Positions 56,479-64,000 of a stretch of 64,000 nt of DNA are shown here, one piece after another (the first letter of the stretch is position 1; each line of letters begins with the position of its first letter). Origin of the DNA: Pseudomonas fluorescens (GTDB taxonomy: Bacteria; Pseudomonadota; Gammaproteobacteria; Pseudomonadales; Pseudomonadaceae); contig NZ_CP012831.1 in the NCBI RefSeq assembly GCF_001307275.1, forward strand, positions 1,612,001-1,676,000. Direction: 5' to 3'. The notes beneath the pieces are model-generated. The model did not search any database and had not been told where the DNA came from. It worked only from the letters and a program-made list of their open reading frames with translations. The position numbers and the translations under genes were made by a program.

Positions 56479-56484
56479 TATAAT
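56479..56484 (+). promoter_or_regulatory. Consensus -10 of smpB placed almost at the start codon
   Basis: A perfect TATAAT ends 9 bases before the smpB ATG at 56494, predicting a start near 56490-56492 and an untranslated leader of only about 2 to 4 bases. No clear -35 is seen. Confidence 0.6.
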
Positions 56485-56493
56485 GCCGCCCCT

Positions 56494-56976
56494 ATGGCTA
56501 AACAGAAGAAACACCCCACAGGGACCATCGCGCAAAATAAAAAGGCGCGACACGATTACTTCATCGAACAGCGTTTCGAGGCTGGCATGGTCCTGGCCGG
56601 CTGGGAAGTAAAGAGCTTGCGTGCCGGCAAGGCGCAACTGGTCGACAGCTACGTGCTGCTCAAGGACGGCGAGGCCTGGCTGCTGGGCAGTCATATCACG
56701 CCGCTGACCACCGCCAGCACCCACGTGATTGCCGACCCGGTGCGCTCGCGCAAGCTGCTGCTCAACAAGCGCGAGCTGGAAAAGCTCTTCGCCTCCGTGC
56801 AGCAGAAGGGCTACACCTGCGTCTGCACGTCGTTGTACTGGAGCAAGCACCTGATCAAGTGCGAAATTGCCCTGGGCAAGGGCAAGAAGGAGTACGACAA
56901 GCGCGATACCGAACGCGAACGCGACGCCGGCCGCGAGCTGCAGCGTGCGGTGCGCAACAAGGGCAAGGAAGACTGA
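56494..56976 (+). CDS. smpB: SsrA (tmRNA)-binding protein SmpB
   Basis: 160 residues, standard length; the start at 56494 gives the conserved [20 protein letters not shown]. It binds tmRNA and brings it to stalled ribosomes for trans-translation. The OB-type core ([20 protein letters not shown]) and the C-terminal basic tail ([20 protein letters not shown]) are complete. No Shine-Dalgarno is present, and the -10 box lies 9 bases away, so it may be translated from a near-leaderless message. The ssrA gene is not in this window. Confidence 0.95.
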   Translation: MAKQKKHPTGTIAQNKKARHDYFIEQRFEAGMVLAGWEVKSLRAGKAQLVDSYVLLKDGEAWLLGSHITPLTTASTHVIADPVRSRKLLLNKRELEKLFASVQQKGYTCVCTSLYWSKHLIKCEIALGKGKKEYDKRDTERERDAGRELQRAVRNKGKED

Positions 56977-56994
56977 TTCTTTCGTCCTTGGGAC

Positions 56995-57288
56995 CGCTAT
57001 CGCGAGCAAGCTCGCTCCCACAGGATCACGGCGATACGCAAACCCTGCGTTCACCGAAGATCCAATTGTGGGAGCGAGCTTGCTCGCGATGGCGTCGACT
57101 CATTCAACATTGATGGGTCAGACCGACCGCTTTCGCGAGCAAGCTCGCTCCCACAGGATCGCGGCGATACGCAAACCCTGCGTTCACCAAAGATCCAATT
57201 GTGGGAGCGAGCTTGCTCGCGATGGCGTCGACTCATTCAACATTGATGGGTCAGACTGACCGCATTCGCGAGCAAGCTCGCTCCCACA
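56995..57288. repeat. REPIN 7: tandem array, 133-bp unit in two full copies plus a partial
   Basis: Half-REPs at about 56995-57022, 57067-57091, 57128-57155, 57200-57225 and 57261-57288. The block 57023-57155 is repeated at 57156-57288 with a 133-base period and only about four differences by eye (57028 A/G, one G/A near 57057, one C/T near 57124 and one T/A near 57131). The leftmost half is a partial copy. It fills the gap between convergent smpB and lldR and holds no gene. Confidence 0.93.
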
Positions 57289-57304
57289 GGCTTCGCAAGC
57301 ACGC

Positions 57305-58072
57305 TCACATCCCCTTGCGCCGCTCCGCCCGCGCCACCCGCTGCACTTCCTGGCGCACCTCCTCCAAGACTTCCTGCACATACAAGATATGTCGGCTGGA
57401 CACTTCCCGCGCCTGTTCGGCATGCCCTTCCATAATGGCCTGGTACAACTCCCGATGCTGGCTGATCAGCATGTCGCGGGTTTCACTGCGCTGCTTGTAC
57501 ATGCCGCCGATGTTGGTGACGACGTTGCGCTTGAGCAGGTCGAACAAGCCCCGAATGGTGTGCAGCAAGACTGCGTTATGACTGGCCTCGGCGATCGCCA
57601 GATGGAACCGGGCATCTGCCGCGCCCTCCTCCGCCCGGCTGACCTCGTCGTGGCGCGAGTAACAATCCTGCAGCTCGCCGAAGGCTGCCGTCAGCCGCTC
57701 GCGATCCACATCCGTGGCCCGTTGTGCCGCGTAGTACGCACAGGACGCCTCCAGGGTGTGACGGAACTCCAGCAAGTCACGTTGCGCTTCGGGATTGCTT
57801 TCCAGCAGTTGCAGCAGCGGATCGCTGAATGTCGAGCCCAGTGACTCGACGACATAGTTACCGCCGCCCTGGCGACTGACGAGCAAGCCCTTGGCGGCCA
57901 GTTTCTGGATCGCCTCGCGCAACGAAGGACGTGACACGCCGAACTGTTCGGCCAGGGTCCGTTCGGCCGGCAGGCGCTCGCCGGACTTCAGCGTGCCCTC
58001 AAGGATCATGCCTTCAAGCCGCTCGACAATATCGTCAGACAAACGGCGCTGACGAATCTGATCAAACCCCAT
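57305..58072 (-). CDS. lldR: L-lactate-responsive repressor LldR (GntR/FadR family)
   Basis: 255 residues. N-terminal winged helix-turn-helix (RLSDDIVERLEGMILEGTLK, LPAERTLAEQFGVSRPSLREA) and an FCD effector domain (FHLAIAEASHNAVLLHTIRG). In this family L-lactate releases the repressor. It is divergent from lldP, with an exact LldR-type palindrome in between. Ends at the REPIN array. Confidence 0.93.
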   Translation of the reverse strand: MGFDQIRQRRLSDDIVERLEGMILEGTLKSGERLPAERTLAEQFGVSRPSLREAIQKLAAKGLLVSRQGGGNYVVESLGSTFSDPLLQLLESNPEAQRDLLEFRHTLEASCAYYAAQRATDVDRERLTAAFGELQDCYSRHDEVSRAEEGAADARFHLAIAEASHNAVLLHTIRGLFDLLKRNVVTNIGGMYKQRSETRDMLISQHRELYQAIMEGHAEQAREVSSRHILYVQEVLEEVRQEVQRVARAERRKGM

Positions 58073-58218
58073 AACTCAATTCTCCACGATCCCGACGGCT
58101 CGCCGGGCTCTCTATTCTGGCCCATCCGGGCCGTACCTACACCCACCAAAAGCCATTTGTTCGAACGGATCAGATGCCCTCTGCACCGCTTATTCGACGA
58201 AAGTTTCAGGGCGGCAAA

Positions 58219-58248
58219 TTGACACACGACAACCAAGGCTTTTACCCT
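58219..58248 (+). promoter_or_regulatory. Candidate lldP promoter
   Basis: Consensus TTGACA at 58219-58224, an 18-base spacer and weak TACCCT at 58243-58248; the predicted start near 58255 lies just before the LldR operator, so bound LldR would block initiation or escape. Confidence 0.45.
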
Positions 58249-58265
58249 AGCCAACAGCGCTTGTA

Positions 58266-58282
58266 AATTGGTATTACCAATT
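58266..58282. promoter_or_regulatory. LldR operator
   Basis: AATTGGTATTACCAATT is a perfect 8-bp palindrome around one base; it has the same outer arms as the E. coli LldR site AATTGGCCCTACCAATT. It lies about 50 bases before lldP. Confidence 0.88.
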
Positions 58283-58332
58283 AACCAAATCCGCTGATCA
58301 GTGCCTGACCAACAACAATTAGGGGCCCACCC

Positions 58333-60030
58333 ATGATGCAAACCTGGCAACAGCTCTACAGCCCGCTCGGCAGCCTCGGCTTGTCCGCACTCGCGGCCGT
58401 TATTCCCATCGTATTTTTCTTCCTGGCCTTGGCGGTGTTTCGCCTCAAGGGCCATGTGGCCGGCAGCATCACCTTGGCCCTGGCGATTGCCGTGGCGATT
58501 TTCGCGTTCAACATGCCCGCCGACATGGCCTTCGCCGCCGCCGGCTATGGCTTTGCCTACGGCCTGTGGCCCATCGCCTGGATCATCGTCGCCGCGGTGT
58601 TTCTCTACAAACTGACCGTCAAGAGCGGCCAGTTCGAGGTGATTCGCAGCTCGGTGCTGTCGATTACCGATGACCAACGCCTGCAAGTGCTGTTGATCGG
58701 TTTCTGCTTCGGCGCATTCCTGGAAGGTGCCGCCGGCTTCGGCGCACCGGTGGCGATCACCGCCGCGCTGCTGGTCGGCCTGGGCTTCAACCCCCTGTAC
58801 GCCGCGGGCCTGTGCCTGATCGCCAACACGGCCCCGGTGGCGTTCGGCGCCCTGGGCATTCCGATCATCGTGGCCGGCCAGGTCACCGGAATCGATGCCT
58901 TCAAGATCGGCGCCATGACCGGTCGCCAACTGCCCCTGTTGTCGCTGTTCGTACCGTTCTGGCTGGTGTTCATGATGGACGGCCTGCGCGGCGTGCGGGA
59001 AACCTGGCCAGCAGCGCTGGTGGCCGGCTTGAGTTTCGCCATCACCCAGTACTTCACCTCCAACTTCATCGGCCCGGAACTGCCGGACATCACCTCGGCC
59101 CTGGCCAGCCTGATTTCCCTGACCCTGTTCCTGAAAGTCTGGCAGCCCAAGCGCACCGCCGGCGCCCAGATTGCCGGGGCGACGTCCAGCGCAACGGTCA
59201 CCGCCAGCGTCGGCGGTTTCGGCCAGCCGCGCAGCACCGTGGCTTCGCCCTACAGCCTGGGGGAAATCATCAAGGCCTGGTCGCCGTTCCTGATCCTGAC
59301 CGTGCTGGTGACGATCTGGACCCTCAAGCCGTTCAAGGCCATGTTCGCCGCGGGCGGCTCGATGTACGGCTGGGTGTTCAACTTCGCCATCCCGCACCTG
59401 GACCAGATGGTGATCAAGGTCGCCCCCATCGTGATCAACCCCACCGCCATCCCGGCTGTGTTCAAGCTTGATCCGATTTCCGCCACCGGCACGGCGATTT
59501 TCTTCTCCGCACTGATCTCGATGCTGGTACTGAAGATCAACATCAAAACTGGTCTTACCACTTTTAAAGAGACGCTTTTCGAACTGCGCTGGCCGATCCT
59601 GTCCATCGGCATGGTGCTGGCCTTCGCCTTCGTCACCAACTACTCGGGCATGTCGTCGACCATGGCCCTGGTGTTGGCCGGCACGGGCGCAGCGTTCCCG
59701 TTCTTCTCGCCGTTCCTGGGTTGGCTGGGCGTGTTCCTGACCGGTTCCGATACCTCGTCCAACGCGCTGTTCAGCTCGTTGCAAGCCACCACCGCGCACC
59801 AGATCGGCGTCAACGACACCTTGCTGGTAGCGGCGAACACCAGCGGCGGCGTGACCGGCAAGATGATTTCGCCACAATCGATCGCGGTGGCCTGCGCGGC
59901 GACCGGGCTGGTGGGCAAGGAATCGGATCTGTTCCGTTTCACCCTCAAACACAGCCTATTCTTTGCAACGATTGTCGGCCTGATCACGTTGGCCCAGGCC
60001 TACTGGTTTACCGGCATGCTGGTTCATTAA
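58333..60030 (+). CDS. lldP: L-lactate permease
   Basis: 565 residues, the usual size for the LctP family, with about a dozen hydrophobic segments ([20 protein letters not shown], the conserved [20 protein letters not shown], and [20 protein letters not shown] near the end). Inner-membrane uptake of L- and D-lactate and probably glycolate. First gene of the lactate operon and divergent from lldR. Confidence 0.96.
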   Translation: MMQTWQQLYSPLGSLGLSALAAVIPIVFFFLALAVFRLKGHVAGSITLALAIAVAIFAFNMPADMAFAAAGYGFAYGLWPIAWIIVAAVFLYKLTVKSGQFEVIRSSVLSITDDQRLQVLLIGFCFGAFLEGAAGFGAPVAITAALLVGLGFNPLYAAGLCLIANTAPVAFGALGIPIIVAGQVTGIDAFKIGAMTGRQLPLLSLFVPFWLVFMMDGLRGVRETWPAALVAGLSFAITQYFTSNFIGPELPDITSALASLISLTLFLKVWQPKRTAGAQIAGATSSATVTASVGGFGQPRSTVASPYSLGEIIKAWSPFLILTVLVTIWTLKPFKAMFAAGGSMYGWVFNFAIPHLDQMVIKVAPIVINPTAIPAVFKLDPISATGTAIFFSALISMLVLKINIKTGLTTFKETLFELRWPILSIGMVLAFAFVTNYSGMSSTMALVLAGTGAAFPFFSPFLGWLGVFLTGSDTSSNALFSSLQATTAHQIGVNDTLLVAANTSGGVTGKMISPQSIAVACAATGLVGKESDLFRFTLKHSLFFATIVGLITLAQAYWFTGMLVH

Positions 60031-60056
60031 GTCCTACACGCGATACTGGAAAAACC

Positions 60057-60140
60057 GACGCCGAACCGTGATTCGGCGTCTGCTATTCACAACCGGGTCT
60101 GCAAGGCTGCTGAAAGATTTCCTGGCTATATTCAGCAGCC
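60057..60140 (+). other. Two perfect hairpins between lldP and lutA
   Basis: GACGCCGAA/TTCGGCGTC (60057-60080, 9 bp) and GGCTGCTGAA/TTCAGCAGCC (60105-60140, 10 bp, 16-base loop). Neither has a T-run. They may stabilise or separate the permease and enzyme mRNAs. Confidence 0.8.
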
Positions 60141-60180
60141 TCAGCGGACGGATAACCGGGACCACCCGGAGACACGCCTG

Positions 60181-61005
60181 ATGAGCGAGCTTTTTTACAA
60201 CGCCGTACCGAACGCGACCCGTGTCGCCCCGCCCTTGCCCGAACCTCGGCAATACCCCAGCGAGAAGCCGCGTCGGGTCTACCTGTTCGGCACATGCGTG
60301 GTGGACCTGTTCTATCCCGAAGCCGGGATGGATGCGATTCATCTGCTGGAACGCGAAGGGATCCGGGTGGACTACCCGCAAGGGCAAAGTTGCTGCGGAC
60401 AACCGGCCTACACCTCGGGGTACACCGAGCAGGCGCGGACGGTGGCACGGGCGCAACTGGCCCTGTTTGCCGAAGACTATCCGGTGGTGGTGCCCTCGGG
60501 TTCCTGCGCCGGCATGTTGCGCGAGCATTACGCCGACCTGTTCAAGGACGAGCCGGAGACCCTCAAACAGGTGCAGGCCCTGGCGGCCCGGACCTATGAA
60601 CTGGCCGAGTTCCTGCTGTTGGTCTGCAAGGTGCAGTTGAACGACAGCGGCGAGCCGGTGAAGGTCGCGCTGCATACGTCTTGCTCGGCACGGCGTGAGA
60701 TGAATACCCACTTGCACGGCCGCGCGTTGTTGGCGCAGTTGCGTAATGTGGAGCGAGTCGAACACAGCCACGAAAGCGAGTGCTGTGGGTTTGGTGGGAC
60801 GTTCAGTGTTCGCATGCCGGATATTTCCGGCGCGATGGTGGCCGACAAGACCCGGGCGCTGAAGGAATCCGGCGCACATCAGGTCCTCAGCGCCGACTGC
60901 GGTTGCTTGATGAACATCAACGGCGCATTGGAAAAACAGCAGGAGGCGTTGCGCGGCAAGCACCTGGCAAGCTTCCTCTGGCAGCGTACCGGAGGTGCCG
61001 CATGA
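60181..61005 (+). CDS. lutA: Lactate utilisation (Fe-S) protein LutA/LldE
   Basis: 274 residues with two CCG domains: the cysteine motifs GQSCCGQPAY and ECCGFGGTFS, plus HTSCSARRE. It is one of three subunits of the iron-sulfur L-lactate dehydrogenase complex (LutABC/LldEFG), oxidising L-lactate to pyruvate. Start ATG at 60181 follows CCGGAGACACGCCTG. It overlaps lutB by ATGA. Confidence 0.94.
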   Translation: MSELFYNAVPNATRVAPPLPEPRQYPSEKPRRVYLFGTCVVDLFYPEAGMDAIHLLEREGIRVDYPQGQSCCGQPAYTSGYTEQARTVARAQLALFAEDYPVVVPSGSCAGMLREHYADLFKDEPETLKQVQALAARTYELAEFLLLVCKVQLNDSGEPVKVALHTSCSARREMNTHLHGRALLAQLRNVERVEHSHESECCGFGGTFSVRMPDISGAMVADKTRALKESGAHQVLSADCGCLMNINGALEKQQEALRGKHLASFLWQRTGGAA

Positions 61006-62471
61006 GCACGCCGACGCTGATCCCCACCGTTGAAGTACCGGTTGAGGCGCAGGAAGATTTTCGCGCCCGGGCCCACAAGGCCCTGGACGACACGCAACTG
61101 CGAAACAACTTTCGCAGCGCGATGGATTCACTGATGACCAAGCGGGCAGCGTCCTTCAGCGATGCCCACGAAAGAGAACACCTGCGGGTGCTGGGCAATG
61201 CCGTCCGCGCCCGTGCGCTATCCAAGCTGCCCGACCTGCTCGAGCAACTGGAAACCAACCTGACCCGCAACGGTGTGAACGTGCACTGGGCGGAGACGGT
61301 GGACGAAGCCAATGGCATCGTCCTCTCGATCATCCGCGCTCACGAGGCGCGGCAAGTGATCAAGGGCAAATCGATGGTCAGCGAAGAGATGGAGATGAAC
61401 CATTTCCTCGAGGCTCGGGACATTGAATGTCTCGAATCCGACATGGGGGAATACATCGTCCAGCTCGACCACGAGAAGCCTTCACACATCATTATGCCGG
61501 CGATCCACAAGAATGCCGGTCAGGTCGCGTCCTTGTTCCACGACAAACTCGGCGTGGAGTACACCAAGGACGTCGACCAACTCATTCAGATCGGTCGCAA
61601 GGTATTGCGGCAGAAATTCTTCGAAGCCGACATCGGCGTCTCCGGCGTCAACTTCGCCGTCGCCGAAACCGGCACGCTGCTGCTGGTGGAAAACGAAGGC
61701 AATGGGCGGATGTCCACCACCGTGCCGCCGGTGCACATCGCCGTGACCGGTATTGAAAAGGTGGTGGAGAACCTGCGCGATGTCGTGCCACTGCTCTCGC
61801 TGCTGACCCGCTCGGCCCTCGGCCAGCCCATCACGACCTACGTCAACATGATCTCCGGGCCACGCAAGGCCGATGAGCTGGACGGTCCCCAGGAAGTCCA
61901 CCTGGTCCTGCTCGATAACGGCCGCAGCCAGGCGTTTGCCGACAGCGAACTGCGCCAGACGCTGAACTGCATTCGCTGCGGCGCCTGTATGAATCATTGC
62001 CCGGTCTATACCCGAATCGGCGGCCATGCCTACGGCGAGGTGTACCCGGGGCCTATCGGAAAAATCATCACGCCGCACATGGTCGGCCTGGCCAAGGTGC
62101 CGGACCACCCGAGCGCCTCTTCGCTGTGCGGCGCCTGCGGTGAAGTGTGTCCGGTGAAGATTCCGATCCCCGCGCTGCTGCGGCGGCTGCGGGAAGAAAA
62201 CGTCAAGGCGCCGGACAGCCCGAACCAGGTGATGCGCGGCCAGGGCAGCAAATACTCGCCCAAGGAGCGTTTCATCTGGAATGCCTGGGCCTGGCTCAAC
62301 AGCTCGCCGCGGCTGTACCGACTGTTCGGGTTCCTCGCCACGCGCCTGCGCGCCCTGACACCGAAAAACCTCGGCCCATGGACCCAGAACCACAGCGCCC
62401 CCCAACCCGCCGCCCGCTCATTGCATGACCTGGCTCGCGAACACCTGAATCAGCAGGGAGGCCGCCGATGA
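61002..62471 (+). CDS. lutB: Lactate utilisation iron-sulfur protein LutB/LldF
   Basis: 489 residues from the ATG at 61002 (GGAGG upstream, overlapping the lutA stop). A DUF162 N-terminal part (EMEMNHFLEARDIECLESDM) and two ferredoxin-type clusters CIRCGACMNHCP and CGACGEVCPVKIP transfer electrons. It works with LutA and LutC. The C terminus is long and Pro/Arg-rich. Couples to lutC by an ATGA overlap. Confidence 0.95.
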   Translation: MSTPTLIPTVEVPVEAQEDFRARAHKALDDTQLRNNFRSAMDSLMTKRAASFSDAHEREHLRVLGNAVRARALSKLPDLLEQLETNLTRNGVNVHWAETVDEANGIVLSIIRAHEARQVIKGKSMVSEEMEMNHFLEARDIECLESDMGEYIVQLDHEKPSHIIMPAIHKNAGQVASLFHDKLGVEYTKDVDQLIQIGRKVLRQKFFEADIGVSGVNFAVAETGTLLLVENEGNGRMSTTVPPVHIAVTGIEKVVENLRDVVPLLSLLTRSALGQPITTYVNMISGPRKADELDGPQEVHLVLLDNGRSQAFADSELRQTLNCIRCGACMNHCPVYTRIGGHAYGEVYPGPIGKIITPHMVGLAKVPDHPSASSLCGACGEVCPVKIPIPALLRRLREENVKAPDSPNQVMRGQGSKYSPKERFIWNAWAWLNSSPRLYRLFGFLATRLRALTPKNLGPWTQNHSAPQPAARSLHDLAREHLNQQGGRR

Positions 62472-63139
62472 GCGCCAAGAACAATATCCTCGCCAAGCTG
62501 CGTAAAAGCCTGACGGGCACCACGCCGGTTGCCGACAATTTCGATGTCGAACTGGTGACGCAAACCTATCGCTATGCGCCCGAGGAACGTATCCCGCAAT
62601 TGCGCAAGCTGATGGAGGCGGTACACACGGAAATCCATCTGACTTCCGAGGAAGGCTGGCCGGCCCTGCTCGCGCAATTACTGCGCGACCGTCAATTGCC
62701 GAGCCTGCTCATCGCCCCGACCACCGCACACGGGAAAAAAATCGCACAGTTCTGGGTGAACAATCCGGACCTGCCAACTCTCAAGGCTTACGACCGACCG
62801 ATAGAAGAATGGAAAGCCGAGTTGTTCAACGACACCCCGGCCAGCCTCACGGGAACCCTCGGCGCTATTGCCGCCACCGGCAGCCTGATTCTGTGGCCAA
62901 CGCGGGAAGAGCCACGGCTGATGAGCCTGGTGCCACCGGTGCATTTCGCCCTGCTCAAGGCCAGCGAGATCCGCGACAACTTTTATGAAGTGCAACAGGA
63001 ATTCGAGTGGGCCCAAGGCATGCCCACCAATGCCCTGCTGGTGTCCGGCCCGTCGAAAACCGCCGACATCGAACAAGTCCTGGCCTATGGCGCCCATGGT
63101 CCGAAGGATCTGGTGGTCTTGATTCTGGAGGACCAATGA
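62468..63139 (+). CDS. lutC: Lactate utilisation protein LutC/LldG (DUF162)
   Basis: 223 residues with the DUF162/LutC fold (GALGAIAATGSLILWPTREE near mid-protein, GPSKTADIEQVLAYGAHGPK toward the end). Third subunit of the L-lactate dehydrogenase complex. It overlaps the following flavoprotein gene by ATGA, so all four genes from lutA are translationally linked. Confidence 0.94.
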   Translation: MSAKNNILAKLRKSLTGTTPVADNFDVELVTQTYRYAPEERIPQLRKLMEAVHTEIHLTSEEGWPALLAQLLRDRQLPSLLIAPTTAHGKKIAQFWVNNPDLPTLKAYDRPIEEWKAELFNDTPASLTGTLGAIAATGSLILWPTREEPRLMSLVPPVHFALLKASEIRDNFYEVQQEFEWAQGMPTNALLVSGPSKTADIEQVLAYGAHGPKDLVVLILEDQ

Positions 63140-64000
63140 CCCTTCCGGCCCCTTTCCTGCGCGACGTCCAACAGCTGATCCCACAGAAGCGACGTTTCGA
63201 CGATCCCTTGTCGACCTTGGCCTTCGGCACCGACGCCAGTTTCTATCGGCTGATTCCGAAACTGGTGGTACGCGTCGAGTCCGAAGATGAAGTGATTGCC
63301 CTGCTGAAACTGGCCCAACGGGACCAGGTCCCTGTCACGTTCCGCGCCGCCGGCACCAGCCTGTCCGGCCAAGCCATCAGCGACTCGGTACTGATTGTGC
63401 TGGGGGATAACTGGAACGGTCGCGAGATTCGCGAACAAGGCACGCAGATTCGTTTGCAGCCCGGCGTGATCGGCGCCCAGGCCAACGCCTGGCTGGCTCC
63501 GTTCGGGCGCAAGATCGGCCCTGATCCGGCGTCGATCAACGCCTGCAAGATCGGCGGCATCGTCGCCAATAACGCCAGCGGCATGTGCTGCGGCACCGCG
63601 CAGAACACCTATCACACCCTGGCCGGCATCCGCCTGGTACTGGCCGATGGCACACGCCTGGACACCGAAGACGACAACAGCGTGGCGGCTTTTCGTACAA
63701 GCCATGGCGAACTGTTGGAACGCCTAGCCACCCTCGGTCGCGAAACCCGCGCCAACACCGAATTGGCCGCTCGAATTCGCCACAAATACCGTCTGAAAAA
63801 TACCACCGGCCTGTCACTCAATGCCCTGGTGGATTTCGACGAGCCTGTGGATATCTTGAGCCACCTGTTGGTGGGCTCCGAAGGCACCCTCGGCTTCATC
63901 AGTGCGGTGACCTACAACACCGTCATCGACCATCCGAACAAGGCTTCGGCGCTGATCGTATTCCCGGATGTGGAAACCTGCTGCAACGCCGTCACCGTGC
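63136..64000 (+). CDS. FAD-linked D-lactate dehydrogenase (Dld-II/GlcD-like), 5' part
   Basis: Starts with ATG at 63136 overlapping the lutC stop and runs open to the window end: about 288 residues visible. FAD-binding PCMH features are clear: VTFRAAGTSLSGQAISDSVL, IRLQPGVIGAQANAWLAPFG, GPDPASINACKIGGIVANNA and LVGSEGTLGFISAVTY. This fits the pseudomonad D-lactate dehydrogenase fused to a C-terminal Fe-S domain, which would lie outside the window. Together with LutABC it lets the cell use both lactate isomers taken up by LldP. Confidence 0.9.
   Translation, partial: MTLPAPFLRDVQQLIPQKRRFDDPLSTLAFGTDASFYRLIPKLVVRVESEDEVIALLKLAQRDQVPVTFRAAGTSLSGQAISDSVLIVLGDNWNGREIREQGTQIRLQPGVIGAQANAWLAPFGRKIGPDPASINACKIGGIVANNASGMCCGTAQNTYHTLAGIRLVLADGTRLDTEDDNSVAAFRTSHGELLERLATLGRETRANTELAARIRHKYRLKNTTGLSLNALVDFDEPVDILSHLLVGSEGTLGFISAVTYNTVIDHPNKASALIVFPDVETCCNAVTV

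Noticed and set aside
56995..57288. Repeated palindromes as a possible CRISPR array
   Set aside because: Repeats are inverted REP halves in a 133-base tandem unit, with identical intervening sequence instead of unique spacers, and no cas genes.
57051..57423. Small open frames inside the REPIN array
   Set aside because: They translate the REP core itself (SELARE / REQARSH type strings), a common annotation artefact.

Overview
The window is a 64 kb chromosomal segment of a Pseudomonas, most likely of the P. fluorescens group. This follows from the GC-rich coding, the gene order (speC; ampE-ampD-DUF1631-nadC; pnp-rpsO-truB-rbfA-infB-nusA-rimP-metY-leuU-secG-tpiA-glmM-folP-ftsH-rlmE-yhbY; greA-carB-carA-dapB-dnaJ-dnaK-grpE-recN-fur-bamE-rnfH-ratA-smpB; lldR-lldP-lut) and the many paired REP palindromes (REPINs) with the core GTGGGAGCGAGCTTGCTCGC. 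There is no phage, insertion sequence or CRISPR array.

Layout. 1-8.5 kb: the end of an osmoprotectant ABC transporter operon (binding protein, permease, ATPase), the ornithine/lysine decarboxylase speC behind a leader that contains an intrinsic terminator, a PepSY-flavoreductase fusion and a Tat-exported PhoD phosphatase. 8.6-16.3 kb: the fructose PTS operon fruBKA on the minus strand, a divergent fruR with a TTG start, an exact FruR operator between them, and a TatD-family hydrolase. 16.4-24.8 kb: a chemoreceptor, ampE-ampD, a DUF1631 protein, nadC, two small lineage-type genes and a tRNA-Thr. 24.9-41.1 kb: the large transcription/translation cluster, nearly all on the minus strand, with initiator tRNA and tRNA-Leu(GAG). 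41.1-51.1 kb: greA, carAB, dapB and the dnaJ-dnaK-grpE chaperone genes, with two clear sigma-32 promoters. 51.4-57 kb: recN (LexA box), divergent fur/bamE, rnfH, ratA, a sodium-dependent transporter and smpB. 57-64 kb: a tandemly duplicated REPIN block, then the L-lactate region lldR, lldP, lutABC and the start of a D-lactate dehydrogenase-type flavoprotein that runs off the window.

How it works together. The core is housekeeping: RNA turnover (pnp), ribosome assembly (rimP, rbfA, truB, rlmE, yhbY), initiation (infB, tRNA-fMet), elongation control (nusA, greA), secretion (secG), proteostasis (ftsH, DnaK system, smpB), envelope and nucleotide precursors (glmM, folP, carAB, dapB), DNA repair (recN) and iron control (fur). 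It is flanked by carbon-source modules (fructose, lactate), each with its own repressor and a recognisable operator.

No wholly new multi-gene system is evident. The most useful leads are regulatory: the speC leader (promoter, about 90-nt RNA, terminator, and a 62-codon frame whose stop overlaps the speC ribosome binding site); a perfect 10-bp palindrome in the fruB leader; the structured carA leader; stacked terminators between metY and rimP; near-leaderless smpB; an envelope-stress-like promoter before a coiled-coil secreted protein; and a recent 133-bp tandem REPIN duplication.
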